Shown: one piece after another, positions 1 through 9,300 of the stretch
Numbering within the stretch: position 1 is the stretch's first letter
How the letters are laid out: every line of letters starts with the position of its first letter
Origin: Ancylobacter aquaticus
Lineage (GTDB): Bacteria; Pseudomonadota; Alphaproteobacteria; Rhizobiales; Xanthobacteraceae
DNA length: 64,000 nt
NCBI RefSeq assembly: GCF_004339465.1
Contig: NZ_SMFY01000001.1
Location: forward strand, 992,001-1,056,000
Reading direction: 5' to 3'
Notes under the pieces: generated by a model
What the model saw: the letters and a program-made list of their open reading frames with translations, nothing else
What the model was told of the DNA's origin: nothing
Database searches by the model: none
Translations under genes and position numbers: made by a program

Positions 1-2
1 AT

Positions 3-767
3 GGCGCCTACACGCACCGCTCCGAGGCGGAGATGCTGACCGGGGTGGCGTTTGCCGACCAGCGCATGGATCGGTTCGACCCCTATCTGCGCCCCGAGCG
101 GCTGGCGCCGGCCTCGCTCGCGTGCGGGCTCGGTGCCCTCGGCTGGCGCACGTGCTTCCTGCACCCGCACGATGCGCGCTTCTTTCGCCGCGACAGGGCC
201 ATTCCCCGCCTCGGCTTCGCGCACTTTGTCGACGAGACCGCCTTCGTGCCGGGCGACCGCTTCGGTCCCTATGTCGGCGACGCGGCGGTGGGCCGTCGCA
301 TCGTGCAGGAAATCGAGGCCGCCGGCGCGGCGGGCAAGGCGCTGTTCCTGATGGCCATCACCATGGAGGCGCACGATCCCTATGGGCCGGGCCGGCTGCC
401 CGGTCTCGACGACCCGGTCGCGCAATACGCCCGCCATGTCGCCAATGCCGACGCCATGCTGGGCGCCGTCGTCGCGGCGCTCGACGCGCGCACCAATCGC
501 TCGCTGCTGGTGTTCTATGGCGATCATGCGCCGATCCTTCCCGGGCATGAGGGGTTGGCGGAGGACCAGGCCACGGATTACCTCGTGCTCGATTGCGGAC
601 GGGCGGCGACGAACGCCAGCGAGCGCCCGGCCTCTGAACGCTCGCCAGCGGCGATCAACGCCTTGCTGCGCTCGAAGCTCGCGGAGGGGCGCCAGGGAGA
701 CGAAGGGGCGGGTATGGCCGGGGAATCCGCCACGACGTCGATGATCCGGTCGACGATGGAAAAGTGA
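3..767 (+). CDS. Sulfatase/LTA-synthase-like alkaline phosphatase superfamily protein, C-terminal part (5' end outside window)
   Basis: The reading frame is already open at the window edge, with residues before the first ATG at position 33, so this is the C-terminal piece of a longer protein. Two stretches recall the sulfatase and lipoteichoic-acid-synthase fold: MEAHDPYG, like the 'esHgPy' segment near the substrate site, and FYGDHAP, where the Asp-His pair normally binds metal. Family members modify surface glycans or lipids, often by transferring a phospho-alcohol or removing sulfate, usually at the outer face of the inner membrane. The N-terminal membrane segments and the catalytic Thr/Ser/Cys cannot be seen. 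The last 63 codons or so overlap the convergent glycosyltransferase gene and look unconserved. Its place beside rkp-like genes suggests capsule decoration. Fold fairly sure; substrate unknown. Confidence 0.72.
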   Translation, partial: GAYTHRSEAEMLTGVAFADQRMDRFDPYLRPERLAPASLACGLGALGWRTCFLHPHDARFFRRDRAIPRLGFAHFVDETAFVPGDRFGPYVGDAAVGRRIVQEIEAAGAAGKALFLMAITMEAHDPYGPGRLPGLDDPVAQYARHVANADAMLGAVVAALDARTNRSLLVFYGDHAPILPGHEGLAEDQATDYLVLDCGRAATNASERPASERSPAAINALLRSKLAEGRQGDEGAGMAGESATTSMIRSTMEK

Positions 768-2020
768 TCCGCCCAGCGCGGCATGCGGATCTGCGCCAGC
801 TGGCGCAGCTGGGCGGCGCGCGCCTGCGAGTCGGGGTGCGCATAGTCCTCGATGGCCCGGGCCCAGCCCAGCCCGTCGATCGGGTCGAGATAGCAGGGTG
901 CCGCACCGGCAATGTCGCGAAATGCCTGCAGATCGGAGCAGATCACCGGCACGCGCAGCGCCATCGCCTCGAACAGCGGAAGGCCATATCCCTCGGCGAA
1001 GGACGGAAACAGCACGCCGCGCGACTGCTTCATCAGGCGCCGCAACTGGCCGTCGGGCAGCCGGTTGCACTCCAGCACATGGTCGCTGAGGTTGCGGCAG
1101 CGCTCGATGATGTCGATGACGTTCTCATTCTCCCAGCCGCGCCGCCCGACGATGATCAGCTTCGGCGCCCGCGCGCCGAGCTTTTCCACCAGCACCCGCC
1201 AGGCATGCAGAAGCACGAGATGGTTCTTGCGCGGCTCGATGGTGCCGACGGTGAGGAAGAAGGGGTGGATCTCCGGCATGGCGGGCTCCTCCTCATCGAA
1301 CTCGTCCTCGATGCCGAGCGGGCTTACCACGCTGGGGGGCATGACCAGATCGCTGCGCCCGGCGAAGGCGGTGAGCTGGCTCCGCGTGTGCTGGGAGTTG
1401 CAGATGACCGCTTCAGCGGAATTCAGCACGGTGCGCATGCGCGTCTCGTGCTTTTCCGCATCGCCCGGCCGGACATATTCCGGGTGGGTGAGGGGAATGA
1501 GGTCGTGCACCAGGTACATCGGCTTGAGCCCATGGCCGCGTACCATCGAGCGCACGCCGGCGATGGAATTGAGCCCCTCATGCGACACGTTGAGATAGAC
1601 CGCGCCATGCGAATTGCGCCGCCGCAGCAGGCGTGGCAGCAGATTGACCGGCGAGAACAGGCGCTGGAGCGGCGGCAGCGCGTCCGGCAAGGCCGAGCGC
1701 GGCGGGGCCGGCGGCTCAAGTTCGCTCAGCGTCCCCGGGGCGAGGCGAAGGAAGCCTTCCACATTGCCCAGCTCCCGCCGGGTGATCCGCCCCTCGGACT
1801 GCTTCCAGCGCCGGGCCAACGCCTCGATGAAGCCGGCGACGGTTTCGGCGTCGAGATACCAGGTCGAGGCGCGCACCCGGCCGACGAAGGCGGCCTGGTC
1901 CTTGTACTGACGGCTTCCAAGCAGATGGCGGGCATAGGCCAGTTCGACGCGATCAATGCCCGTGGGCGTCGCCTGCGAGGAGCGCCGCAGCAGCCGGGTG
2001 ATGTCGAGCACGACCTTCAT
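578..2020 (-). CDS. GT4-family glycosyltransferase (WbaZ/mannosyltransferase-like)
   Basis: A 480-residue cytoplasmic or membrane-associated sugar transferase. The start is the ATG opening with MKVVLDITRLL; the frame runs further upstream but overlaps the preceding synthase gene. The first half has the acceptor-side fold with YLVHDLIPLTHPEY. The second half has the GT-B nucleotide-sugar domain: VGTIEPRKNH, LIIVGRRGWEN and the donor-binding signature PSFAEGYGLPLFEAMA with its E-x7-E arrangement. TPTGIDRVE near the N-terminus is typical of GT4 enzymes that act on O-antigen or capsule. It follows the alpha-oxoamine synthase stop by only 2 bases, so it is the last gene of the leftward operon. Its final 63 or so codons overlap the convergent sulfatase-like gene. 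Donor sugar not deducible; GDP-mannose is plausible because manC lies nearby. Confidence 0.88.
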   Translation of the reverse strand: MKVVLDITRLLRRSSQATPTGIDRVELAYARHLLGSRQYKDQAAFVGRVRASTWYLDAETVAGFIEALARRWKQSEGRITRRELGNVEGFLRLAPGTLSELEPPAPPRSALPDALPPLQRLFSPVNLLPRLLRRRNSHGAVYLNVSHEGLNSIAGVRSMVRGHGLKPMYLVHDLIPLTHPEYVRPGDAEKHETRMRTVLNSAEAVICNSQHTRSQLTAFAGRSDLVMPPSVVSPLGIEDEFDEEEPAMPEIHPFFLTVGTIEPRKNHLVLLHAWRVLVEKLGARAPKLIIVGRRGWENENVIDIIERCRNLSDHVLECNRLPDGQLRRLMKQSRGVLFPSFAEGYGLPLFEAMALRVPVICSDLQAFRDIAGAAPCYLDPIDGLGWARAIEDYAHPDSQARAAQLRQLAQIRMPRWADHFSIVDRIIDVVADSPAIPAPSSPWRPSASFERSKALIAAGERSEAGRSLAFVAARPQSSTR

Positions 2021-2022
2021 GT

Positions 2023-3399
2023 TCACTTCCTCCACTCGGGGGCAGCAACCACCCCCTCCTCGCCGCCAAGGCCGAGAGGGGCGAGGGAACGGGAGCACTC
2101 GACGTTCTCTTCGACGAGCCAGTCGATCGCATTTTCGATCTGCTGCGCCGTGTGCGCGGCCGTGATGAAGAAGCGCAGCCGCGCGGCGCGGTGCGGCACC
2201 GCCGGGTGGATGATCGGCAGGACGTTGACGCCGCGCGCCAGCAGCCTTTCCGACAGCAGCACCGCCTTGAGCGAGTCGCCCACCATGACCGGCACGATGG
2301 CGTGGCCCTCGGCGGTGCCGGTGGAGAGGCCGGCCCCCTGCGCCGCGTCGAGGAAATGCCGGGCATTGGCCTGCAGCCGCTCCACGCGCTCGCCCTCGCG
2401 CTCCATGACGTCGAGGGCGGCCAGCGCGGCGCCGGCCGCTGCCGGCGGCAGGCCGACGCTGTAGACGAAGCCGGGCGCGGAGACCTTGAGATAGTCGACC
2501 AGCGCCTGCGGCCCGGCGATGTAGCCCCCGCACGAGGCGAGCGACTTGGACAGCGTGCCCATCCAGATGTCGACACTCGCCGGATCGAGGCTCGCATGTT
2601 CGGCGATGCCGTGCCCGCGGGCGCCAAGGACGCCGATGCCGTGCGCCTCGTCCACCATCAGCCAGGCGCCGAAACGCTGCTTGAGGTCGACCAGCCGGGC
2701 GAGGTCCGGTACGTCGCCGTCCATGGAGTAGAGCCCCTCGACGACGATGAGCGCCCGCCGGTAGCGGTGCCGCTCGCCGACCAGCATGCGCTCCAGCGCG
2801 TCGAGATCGTTATGGGGAAAGCTGCGGCGGGTGGCGCCGGCGAGTTCGACCCCGACGATGACGCTGTTATGGATCAGCGCGTCGTGGAACACCGCGTCCG
2901 GCGCACCGACGATGGTGCCCAGCGTGGTGACGTTGGCGGCGTGGCCGGACACGAAGGACAGCGCGTCCTCCGCCCGGTGCAGGGCGGCGAGGCGCGCTTC
3001 TAGGGCACGATGAATGGGGCGCTCGCCGGCCACGACGCGGCTCGCGGAGACGCTGGTGCCGTAAAGCGCGATTGCCTCCTGCGCCGTGCGCCTCACCTCG
3101 GGGTGGCTGTTCAGGCCGAGATAGTCGTAGGAGGCGAAATTCAGCACCTCGCGCCCGTCGATGCGCGTCAGCGCGCCGGCGCAGCCCTCATGAGGGCGAA
3201 AGAACGGGTTGGCGATGCCCAGCGCCTCGCCGGTGGCGCGGATCATCCGCAGCTCGTCATAGCCTGGCAGCGTGTCGAAAGAGGTGTCGTACGCGGGCGC
3301 GGCGGCGGGTGGCGCCTCGGTCGGCCGCCCCCGCATGCGGGCCAGCAGCGCCGCCCGGTCGGCGGCGTCGAGCCGGATATCGTTGACATGAGCGGTCAT
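2023..3399 (-). CDS. rkpG: PLP-dependent alpha-oxoamine synthase, RkpG-like
   Basis: A 458-residue enzyme of the 8-amino-7-oxononanoate synthase / 2-amino-3-ketobutyrate CoA ligase / serine palmitoyltransferase family. These condense an amino acid with an acyl thioester, releasing CO2. Family signatures are NFASYDYLGL, SVSASRVVAGERP, the cofactor-contacting VDEAHGIGVLG, and GTLSKSLASCGGY with the Schiff-base lysine. The N-terminal 45 or so residues precede the core fold. The start codon overlaps the polyketide synthase stop in an ATGA, implying translational coupling. A terminal-thioesterase-free synthase followed by such an enzyme matches rhizobial rkpA-rkpG of K-antigen synthesis. I infer that it takes the acyl chain off the synthase's carrier domain and joins it to an amino acid. 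The amino acid is not predictable; an ACP rather than a CoA donor is likely. Confidence 0.86.
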   Translation of the reverse strand: MTAHVNDIRLDAADRAALLARMRGRPTEAPPAAAPAYDTSFDTLPGYDELRMIRATGEALGIANPFFRPHEGCAGALTRIDGREVLNFASYDYLGLNSHPEVRRTAQEAIALYGTSVSASRVVAGERPIHRALEARLAALHRAEDALSFVSGHAANVTTLGTIVGAPDAVFHDALIHNSVIVGVELAGATRRSFPHNDLDALERMLVGERHRYRRALIVVEGLYSMDGDVPDLARLVDLKQRFGAWLMVDEAHGIGVLGARGHGIAEHASLDPASVDIWMGTLSKSLASCGGYIAGPQALVDYLKVSAPGFVYSVGLPPAAAGAALAALDVMEREGERVERLQANARHFLDAAQGAGLSTGTAEGHAIVPVMVGDSLKAVLLSERLLARGVNVLPIIHPAVPHRAARLRFFITAAHTAQQIENAIDWLVEENVECSRSLAPLGLGGEEGVVAAPEWRK

Positions 3400-6300
3400 C
3401 GCAGCAGGCCCCCGTCGCGGCGGCCGTCAGTGATCGCCTTGGCCTTCAGCGCGTCCAGGATGGCGGCGGTCGGCGGGGCATCGAGGTGCCGGTCGATCAG
3501 CCGGGCGCTTTCCTCCGGAAGGTGAATGCCCGGCGCGAGCGGCGCCTCACCCGGGGTCTCGGCGAGCGGGCGCAGCTTGCGCAGCACCCTGTCGGCGATG
3601 TCCTGCAGCGTCGCTCCGGAATCCAGCCCCAGCATGGGCAGCGCGACCTTGTGGCGGCGCTGCATTTCGAGGTCGAGTTCCAGCCCCATCAGCGAATCCA
3701 TGCCGATGTCGCTGAGCGCCCGTCCCGGGTCGAGCGTGTCCGGTGGAAGCCGCAGGATGCGGCCCAACTCGGTGGAAAGAAGGCGCAGCACCGTTTCGCG
3801 CGCCTCGTTTTCGCTTTGCTCGCGGATGAGCGCGACAAGGTCGTCCTCCCCGCCGGCATCGGTGGCGTCGTCAAGGCTGGGGCGCAGCGCGGCGAAGCTG
3901 GCTCCGGCCATGACAGCAAGATCGCGCCCCGCCCGCCAGTTCACCGGCGCATGCACGCTGACGGGGGGCGTGTTGGCATCCGAAAGGCACGTGCCGAGAT
4001 GATCGAGCGCCTCGGCGGCGGTGAGCATGCCGAGGCCGAGCCGGCGGCTCAGTTGCTCCGAGGTCGCGCGGTCGCGGGCCAGAACACCGGCATCGGAAAT
4101 CGCGCCCCAGGCGATGGCGAGCCCCGGCCGGCCCTCTCGGCGCCGGCGGCGGGCAAGACCTTCGAGATAGGCATTGGCGGCGACATAGGCGGCCTGTCCG
4201 GGATTGCCAACCAGCGTCGTGGCGGAGGAGAACAGCACGAAATAATCGAGGTCCAGCCCGGCGGTCGCCGCGTCCAGATGGCGCGCGCCGTCGACCTTGG
4301 GCCCGAGCACCGTCTCGAAGCGCTCGTGGTCGAGGTCGCGGATCAGCGCATCGTCCAGCACCATGGCGGTGTGCACCACGCCCGCGATGCGCCCATGGCG
4401 GACACGAAGGCGCTCGATCAATTCGGCGCAGGCCTCGGGATCGCGCACGTCGAGACGCTCGGCCACGATGTCCGCGCCCTCGACCGCGAGCGGCGGGTCG
4501 ACCACGCCCCGGCGGGAGGCGACGACGACATGGCGGGCGCCGCGCATGGCCAGCCAGCGGGCGGTCTCACGGCCGAAGCCACCGCCACCACCCACCACAA
4601 GGTGCACGCCCTCCGCCGCCGCCACGAAGTTTCCGGCTAGCTCGACGGGAGCGGGGACGTGTGTCGGCGGGCGGATGAGAATCTTGCCGACATGGCCGGA
4701 GCCCTGCATCAGCCGGAACGCCGCGCGTGCCTCGTCGGCGGCGAAGACACGGTAAGGCAGCGGCTGCAGCGTGCCGGCCTCGAACAGGCGGCCGATCTCG
4801 GCGAGCATCTCCGTGACCAAGGCCGGCCGAGCCGCGATGAGCTGGTCGGCATCGACGCCGAAATAGGTGAGGTTGCGGGCGAAGGGCCGCAGCCCGATGG
4901 GGGTGTTGGCCACGAAGTCGCGCTTGCCGAGTTCGACGAAGCGGCCGAAAGGCTTGAGCGCCCGCAGCGAGAGTTCCATCGGCCGCCCGGCGAGCGAGTT
5001 CAGCACGACATCGCAGCCGCCTTCGGCCTGCAGCATCTGCGCGAAGGCGGTGCTGCGGGAATCATACACCGTTTCGGCGCCGAGCAGGCCGGCGAGCGCC
5101 CGCTTCTCCGGCGTCCCCGCCGTGGCGACGACACGAGCGCCGCGCATCCGGGCAATCTGCAGGGCGGCCATGCCGACACCCCCGGCAGCGCCGTGGATGA
5201 GAACGGTCTCGCCCGCTTCCAGCCGGGCGCAATGCACCAGCCCGTACCAGGCGGTCAAAAAGGCCACCGGCAGCGTTGCCGCTGCGTCGGCGGCGAGGCC
5301 GGCGGGTGCGCGCAGGACGGCGACGGCCGATACAGTGACATGGGTGGCAAAGGCGCCGGGCGCGAAGGCGACCACGGGGTCGCCCGGTTGCAGCCCGGCC
5401 ACTTCGGGGCCGGTGCGGGTGACGGTGCCGGCGCATTCAAAGCCAAGCGTGGGGCCGGCAAAGCCCTGTCCCAGCATGTCGTCGCCAACCAGCCCCTGCG
5501 CGAACATCACGTCACGGAAATTGAGCGCCGTGGTCTCGACGGCGATTTCGACCTCGCCGGGTCCGGGGGCGCGGCGTGGCTCGGACTGCCAGACGAGGCG
5601 ATCGAGAGAGCCGGGCAACGTCATGGCGAGGCGGGCGGCGGTGTGGACACGGTCTGCCTTTGCCGGCTCCGCTGGCGCGAGGCGCATTGCCTTCAGGCCG
5701 TCGCCATCAATGACCAGTTCACGCTCGCCGGGCACGCCAGCGACGGCGCGCGCCAGTTCGCCCATCGCGGCCTCGTCGATTACCGGCCGATCCAGCGCGA
5801 TCAGCCTGATGTCGAGATCGGGATACTCGTTCATCGCCGTCCGGCCGAAGGCCCAGAGCGCCGCCGTGGACGGGGCCTCGCCCAGCGGATCGCCGGCCAT
5901 GAGCAGGCGCAGCGCGGGCGCCTTGGGGGCCGCCCGCAATGCCTCCAGCAGCAGGCGCGCCTCGTTCAGCGCACCGGCGAGAGTGCGCGCGTCCTCGCCG
6001 CTCGCGAGCCGCCAGACCAGCACGCTGCCCGCAGCACCCACCACCGGCAAAGCAGGGTCGGGATCAAGTATATAGCCGGCTTCGGAGATAAGGCAGGAGC
6101 CGACGTCTTCCTTCAGCAGGGCAATGAGGGCGGCCACGCTCACCTGGTGGTCAGCGGCCTCGGCCACGGAAGTGGCGAGCAGCACGATGTCGGTGACGGC
6201 CCGCGCGCCGCGCAGTCGGTGGTTGCCGCGTATGCCTGCGGGAGCGTCCAGCATCATCAGCCGGGCGAAGCCGCTGGTGGCGAAGCCGAAGGAGACGAGC

Positions 6301-9300
6301 GCACCTCCCGGCCGCAACACGCCACTCAGCCGCCGGGCGGTCTCGCCGCCGGGGTCAAGCGGAAGGCGCGGATCGAAGTGCAGGATGAGGTCCGCCTCGG
6401 GCGCCTCTTCCTGATGCCCCAGGAAAACACCCACGGACGGCCGGATGCGGTCGGCGAGGGTCGGGCGGGCGGTGGGGTCGGAGGGCAGGACGGTAAGCAC
6501 GATGTCGCCCGCCTCGACCAGCGGGCGCAGCGCGTCGAGAAGGACGCCGTGCCGCTCCACCACGATCACAGAGGCCGGCGCGTCGACGCCGCGCGCTACA
6601 TCGCCGACCAGCGCTGCCACCTGTCCGGCGAGGGTGCGGGCGGCGGGGGAGGCACTTTCCCACTGGTCGATGAGACCCAGGCCCGGAGCGATGTGGAGCG
6701 AGCCGCGCAGATGCTCGCTGAGATCGCTGGCGAGACGGGCGCCGATGGCGAGTTCGGCGGCGCGGTCCGGCGCCAGCCCGGCGATCTCGTGCAGCAGCGG
6801 CTCGGGCGCCGGCAGGTTACTCTGCGGCAGCACGCGCCATCCCTCGGCCGGGATCTGGCAGGCAAGGCCACCCTCGGCCAGAAGCTCCAGCAGCGACAGG
6901 AAGGCCGGGCGTCGCTCCGCCGCCAGCCGCCCCTGCTCGACAAGCGCCTCGATGGCGAGCGGGACGTCGTCCCGGAGCGCGTCGCCGGCAATCGCGGTCA
7001 CGGCCCGGTGGGCGATGGCATAGGCCAGTGCGTCCAGGATCAGCGCATCGTCGGCCGGGGCGATGTCGCTGGCGGCATCGAGGAAAGCTTCCACACGCTG
7101 GCGCGCCTGCGTCGCCGCCGGGCCGAGACGGACGTAGCTCTGGCGGAAATCGCGGTCCAGCGTCTCGGTGGAGGTCAGCGCAACGGCGCGCAACTCAACG
7201 CCTTCGATGTGGGCGATCTCGTCTCCCGCCGCGTCGAGCAGCGCCACATCGAGAGCCAGTCCACGCGGGCTGGCGCGCCGGATCGCCAGGGCAGCGCGCA
7301 CCGGAAGCGCCGAATCTCGCACGGTGAGCGCCGCGAAGCGAACCGGCAGGAACGTGGTGCCTGATGGTGCGGCGAGGCCCTCGGCCGCGAGGACGAGGCC
7401 GTGCAGGGCCGCGTCCGCCAAAGTCGGCGCCAGCACATAGGCTTGCTGCATTCGGTGCGGCGTTTCCTGAGGCGGGTCGAAGGTCAGGTCGATGTCGGCA
7501 CCCACGCGCCGTGCCGTGCGCACCAGCCGGAAGGCCGGCCCGTAGTCGAGGCCAAGCCGGGCGGCGGCGGCGTAGAGCGCGTCGGCGTCGAGAGAGGTGC
7601 CGCCTTCGGGCAGGACCGGGCGCGCGGTGGCGGCCGGACGGAAACCTGTATCGGCAAGCACTCGCCCCTGCGCGTGCAGGCTCCATTCCTGCGAGCCCCG
7701 GGCGCGCGAGGAGACGGTGATGCCGCCGGCGGGCTCAAGGGCGACCCGCGTCTCCACGCTCTCCCCGGGCGACAGGCGAAGCGCCGTCAGTATGGCAAAG
7801 TCCTCAAGCCGTAGCCGCCCGGTTCCAAGCGTCTCGCGGCCGGCCGCCAGCACCATTTCGGCCAGCATGGTCGCCGGCAGCACGACATGGCCGCCGACCT
7901 TGTGGTCGGCCAGGAAGGGGCGGGCCTCAATGTCCAGCATCCCCCGCCATTCGCTGCCCCCGGCGAGCAGCCGCGTGCCGAGCAGCGGATGATCGGGGCC
8001 GGCTCCGCCGATCAGGTCGATCGCTTCCGAGGAGCGCGGCGGGCGGATAGACTGGCGGTGCCAAGGCGTCTTGGGCAGCTGGATCCGGGCGGGGGGTAGT
8101 GCAGGGCCGAACATGGCCTCTGCGTCCACCGCCGCGCCGTTCACTAGCGCAGCCAGCTGGCTCCGCTCCACCGGGTCGTCCTCCGCCGTGTCTTTCTCCT
8201 GCAGCGAGGCGAGCACGGTGGCCGGGCGACCCTCATCGGCGAGAATCTCCCTGAGAAAGCCGGTGAGGACGGCCTTCGGTCCGATCTCCTGAAATATCCC
8301 GATGGTGCTGTCGCGCGCCGCCGTGCGAACCGCCGCGTCGAACTGCACGGGCTGGCGGATATTGTCCCACCAGTAGGAGGCGTCGAGCGTGTCGTCCTCG
8401 ATACGCTCCCCCGTAACGGTCGAGATGAAGGGGATCGCCGGTGGGCTGGGCTTTAGCATCGACAGTGTTTCGATGATGGGCTCGTAAAGAGGCCCCATAG
8501 CCCGCGAGTGGAAGGCGTAGTCGAGGCCGAGGCGCTTGCCCACCATGCCCTGGCCCCGCGCCCGGCGGAGCACGGCGTCGATGGCCACGCTGGGCCCCGA
8601 GAGCGTGACGCCGGTGGGCGCGTTGATCGCACCGATAACGAGTTCGGGCTGGGCGACGGCCGAAATCAACGCCTGCGCCTGTTCCGGGCTCGCCATCAGG
8701 AAGGCCATGGCGCCGGAGCCGCGCGTGCGGCCCTGAAGCTGGCTGCGCCAGTAGATGAGGCGCACCGCATCGAGCAGGCTCAGCGCACCGCAGATATGGG
8801 CGGCGGCGATTTCGCCGACGCTATGGCCGATCACCGCTGCCGGCGCGCAGCCGCCCGCCATCAGCGCCCGGGCGAGCGAAACCTGCAGCGCGAAGATCAG
8901 CGGCTGGGCCGTCTCGGTGGCGGCAAGGGCGGCCTCGTTCGGCGGCTGGGTGAAGGACGCCGCCAGCGACCAGCCGGCTAGCGGCTTGAAGACGGCGTCG
9001 ATCTGCTCGATCCCGCGCCGGAACGCCGCGCTGGCCTGCCAGGCGGCATGGCCCATGCCGGCATACTGGCCGCCATTGCCGGTGAAGACGAAGGCCACCC
9101 CGCCCGCCGAGCCGCGAGGTGTGCCGCGCAGGAGCGCGGCCTCGCCATCCCCTGCCGCGATACGGCGCAGCCGGGCCGGCACATCCGGCCCGTTCACCGC
9201 GATCGCCAGGCGATGGGGCAGCGTGGAGCGGCCATGCGCAGCGGCATGGGCGACGATTTCCGGCGCCGCCTCACCCTCCAGCCGGTCGGCATAGGCCTCG

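Noticed and set aside
4659-7364. A 901-codon plus-strand frame opposite the polyketide synthase
   Set aside because: Composition is that of a GC-rich antisense shadow, with no domain or ribosome site; the minus strand encodes clear synthase domains.
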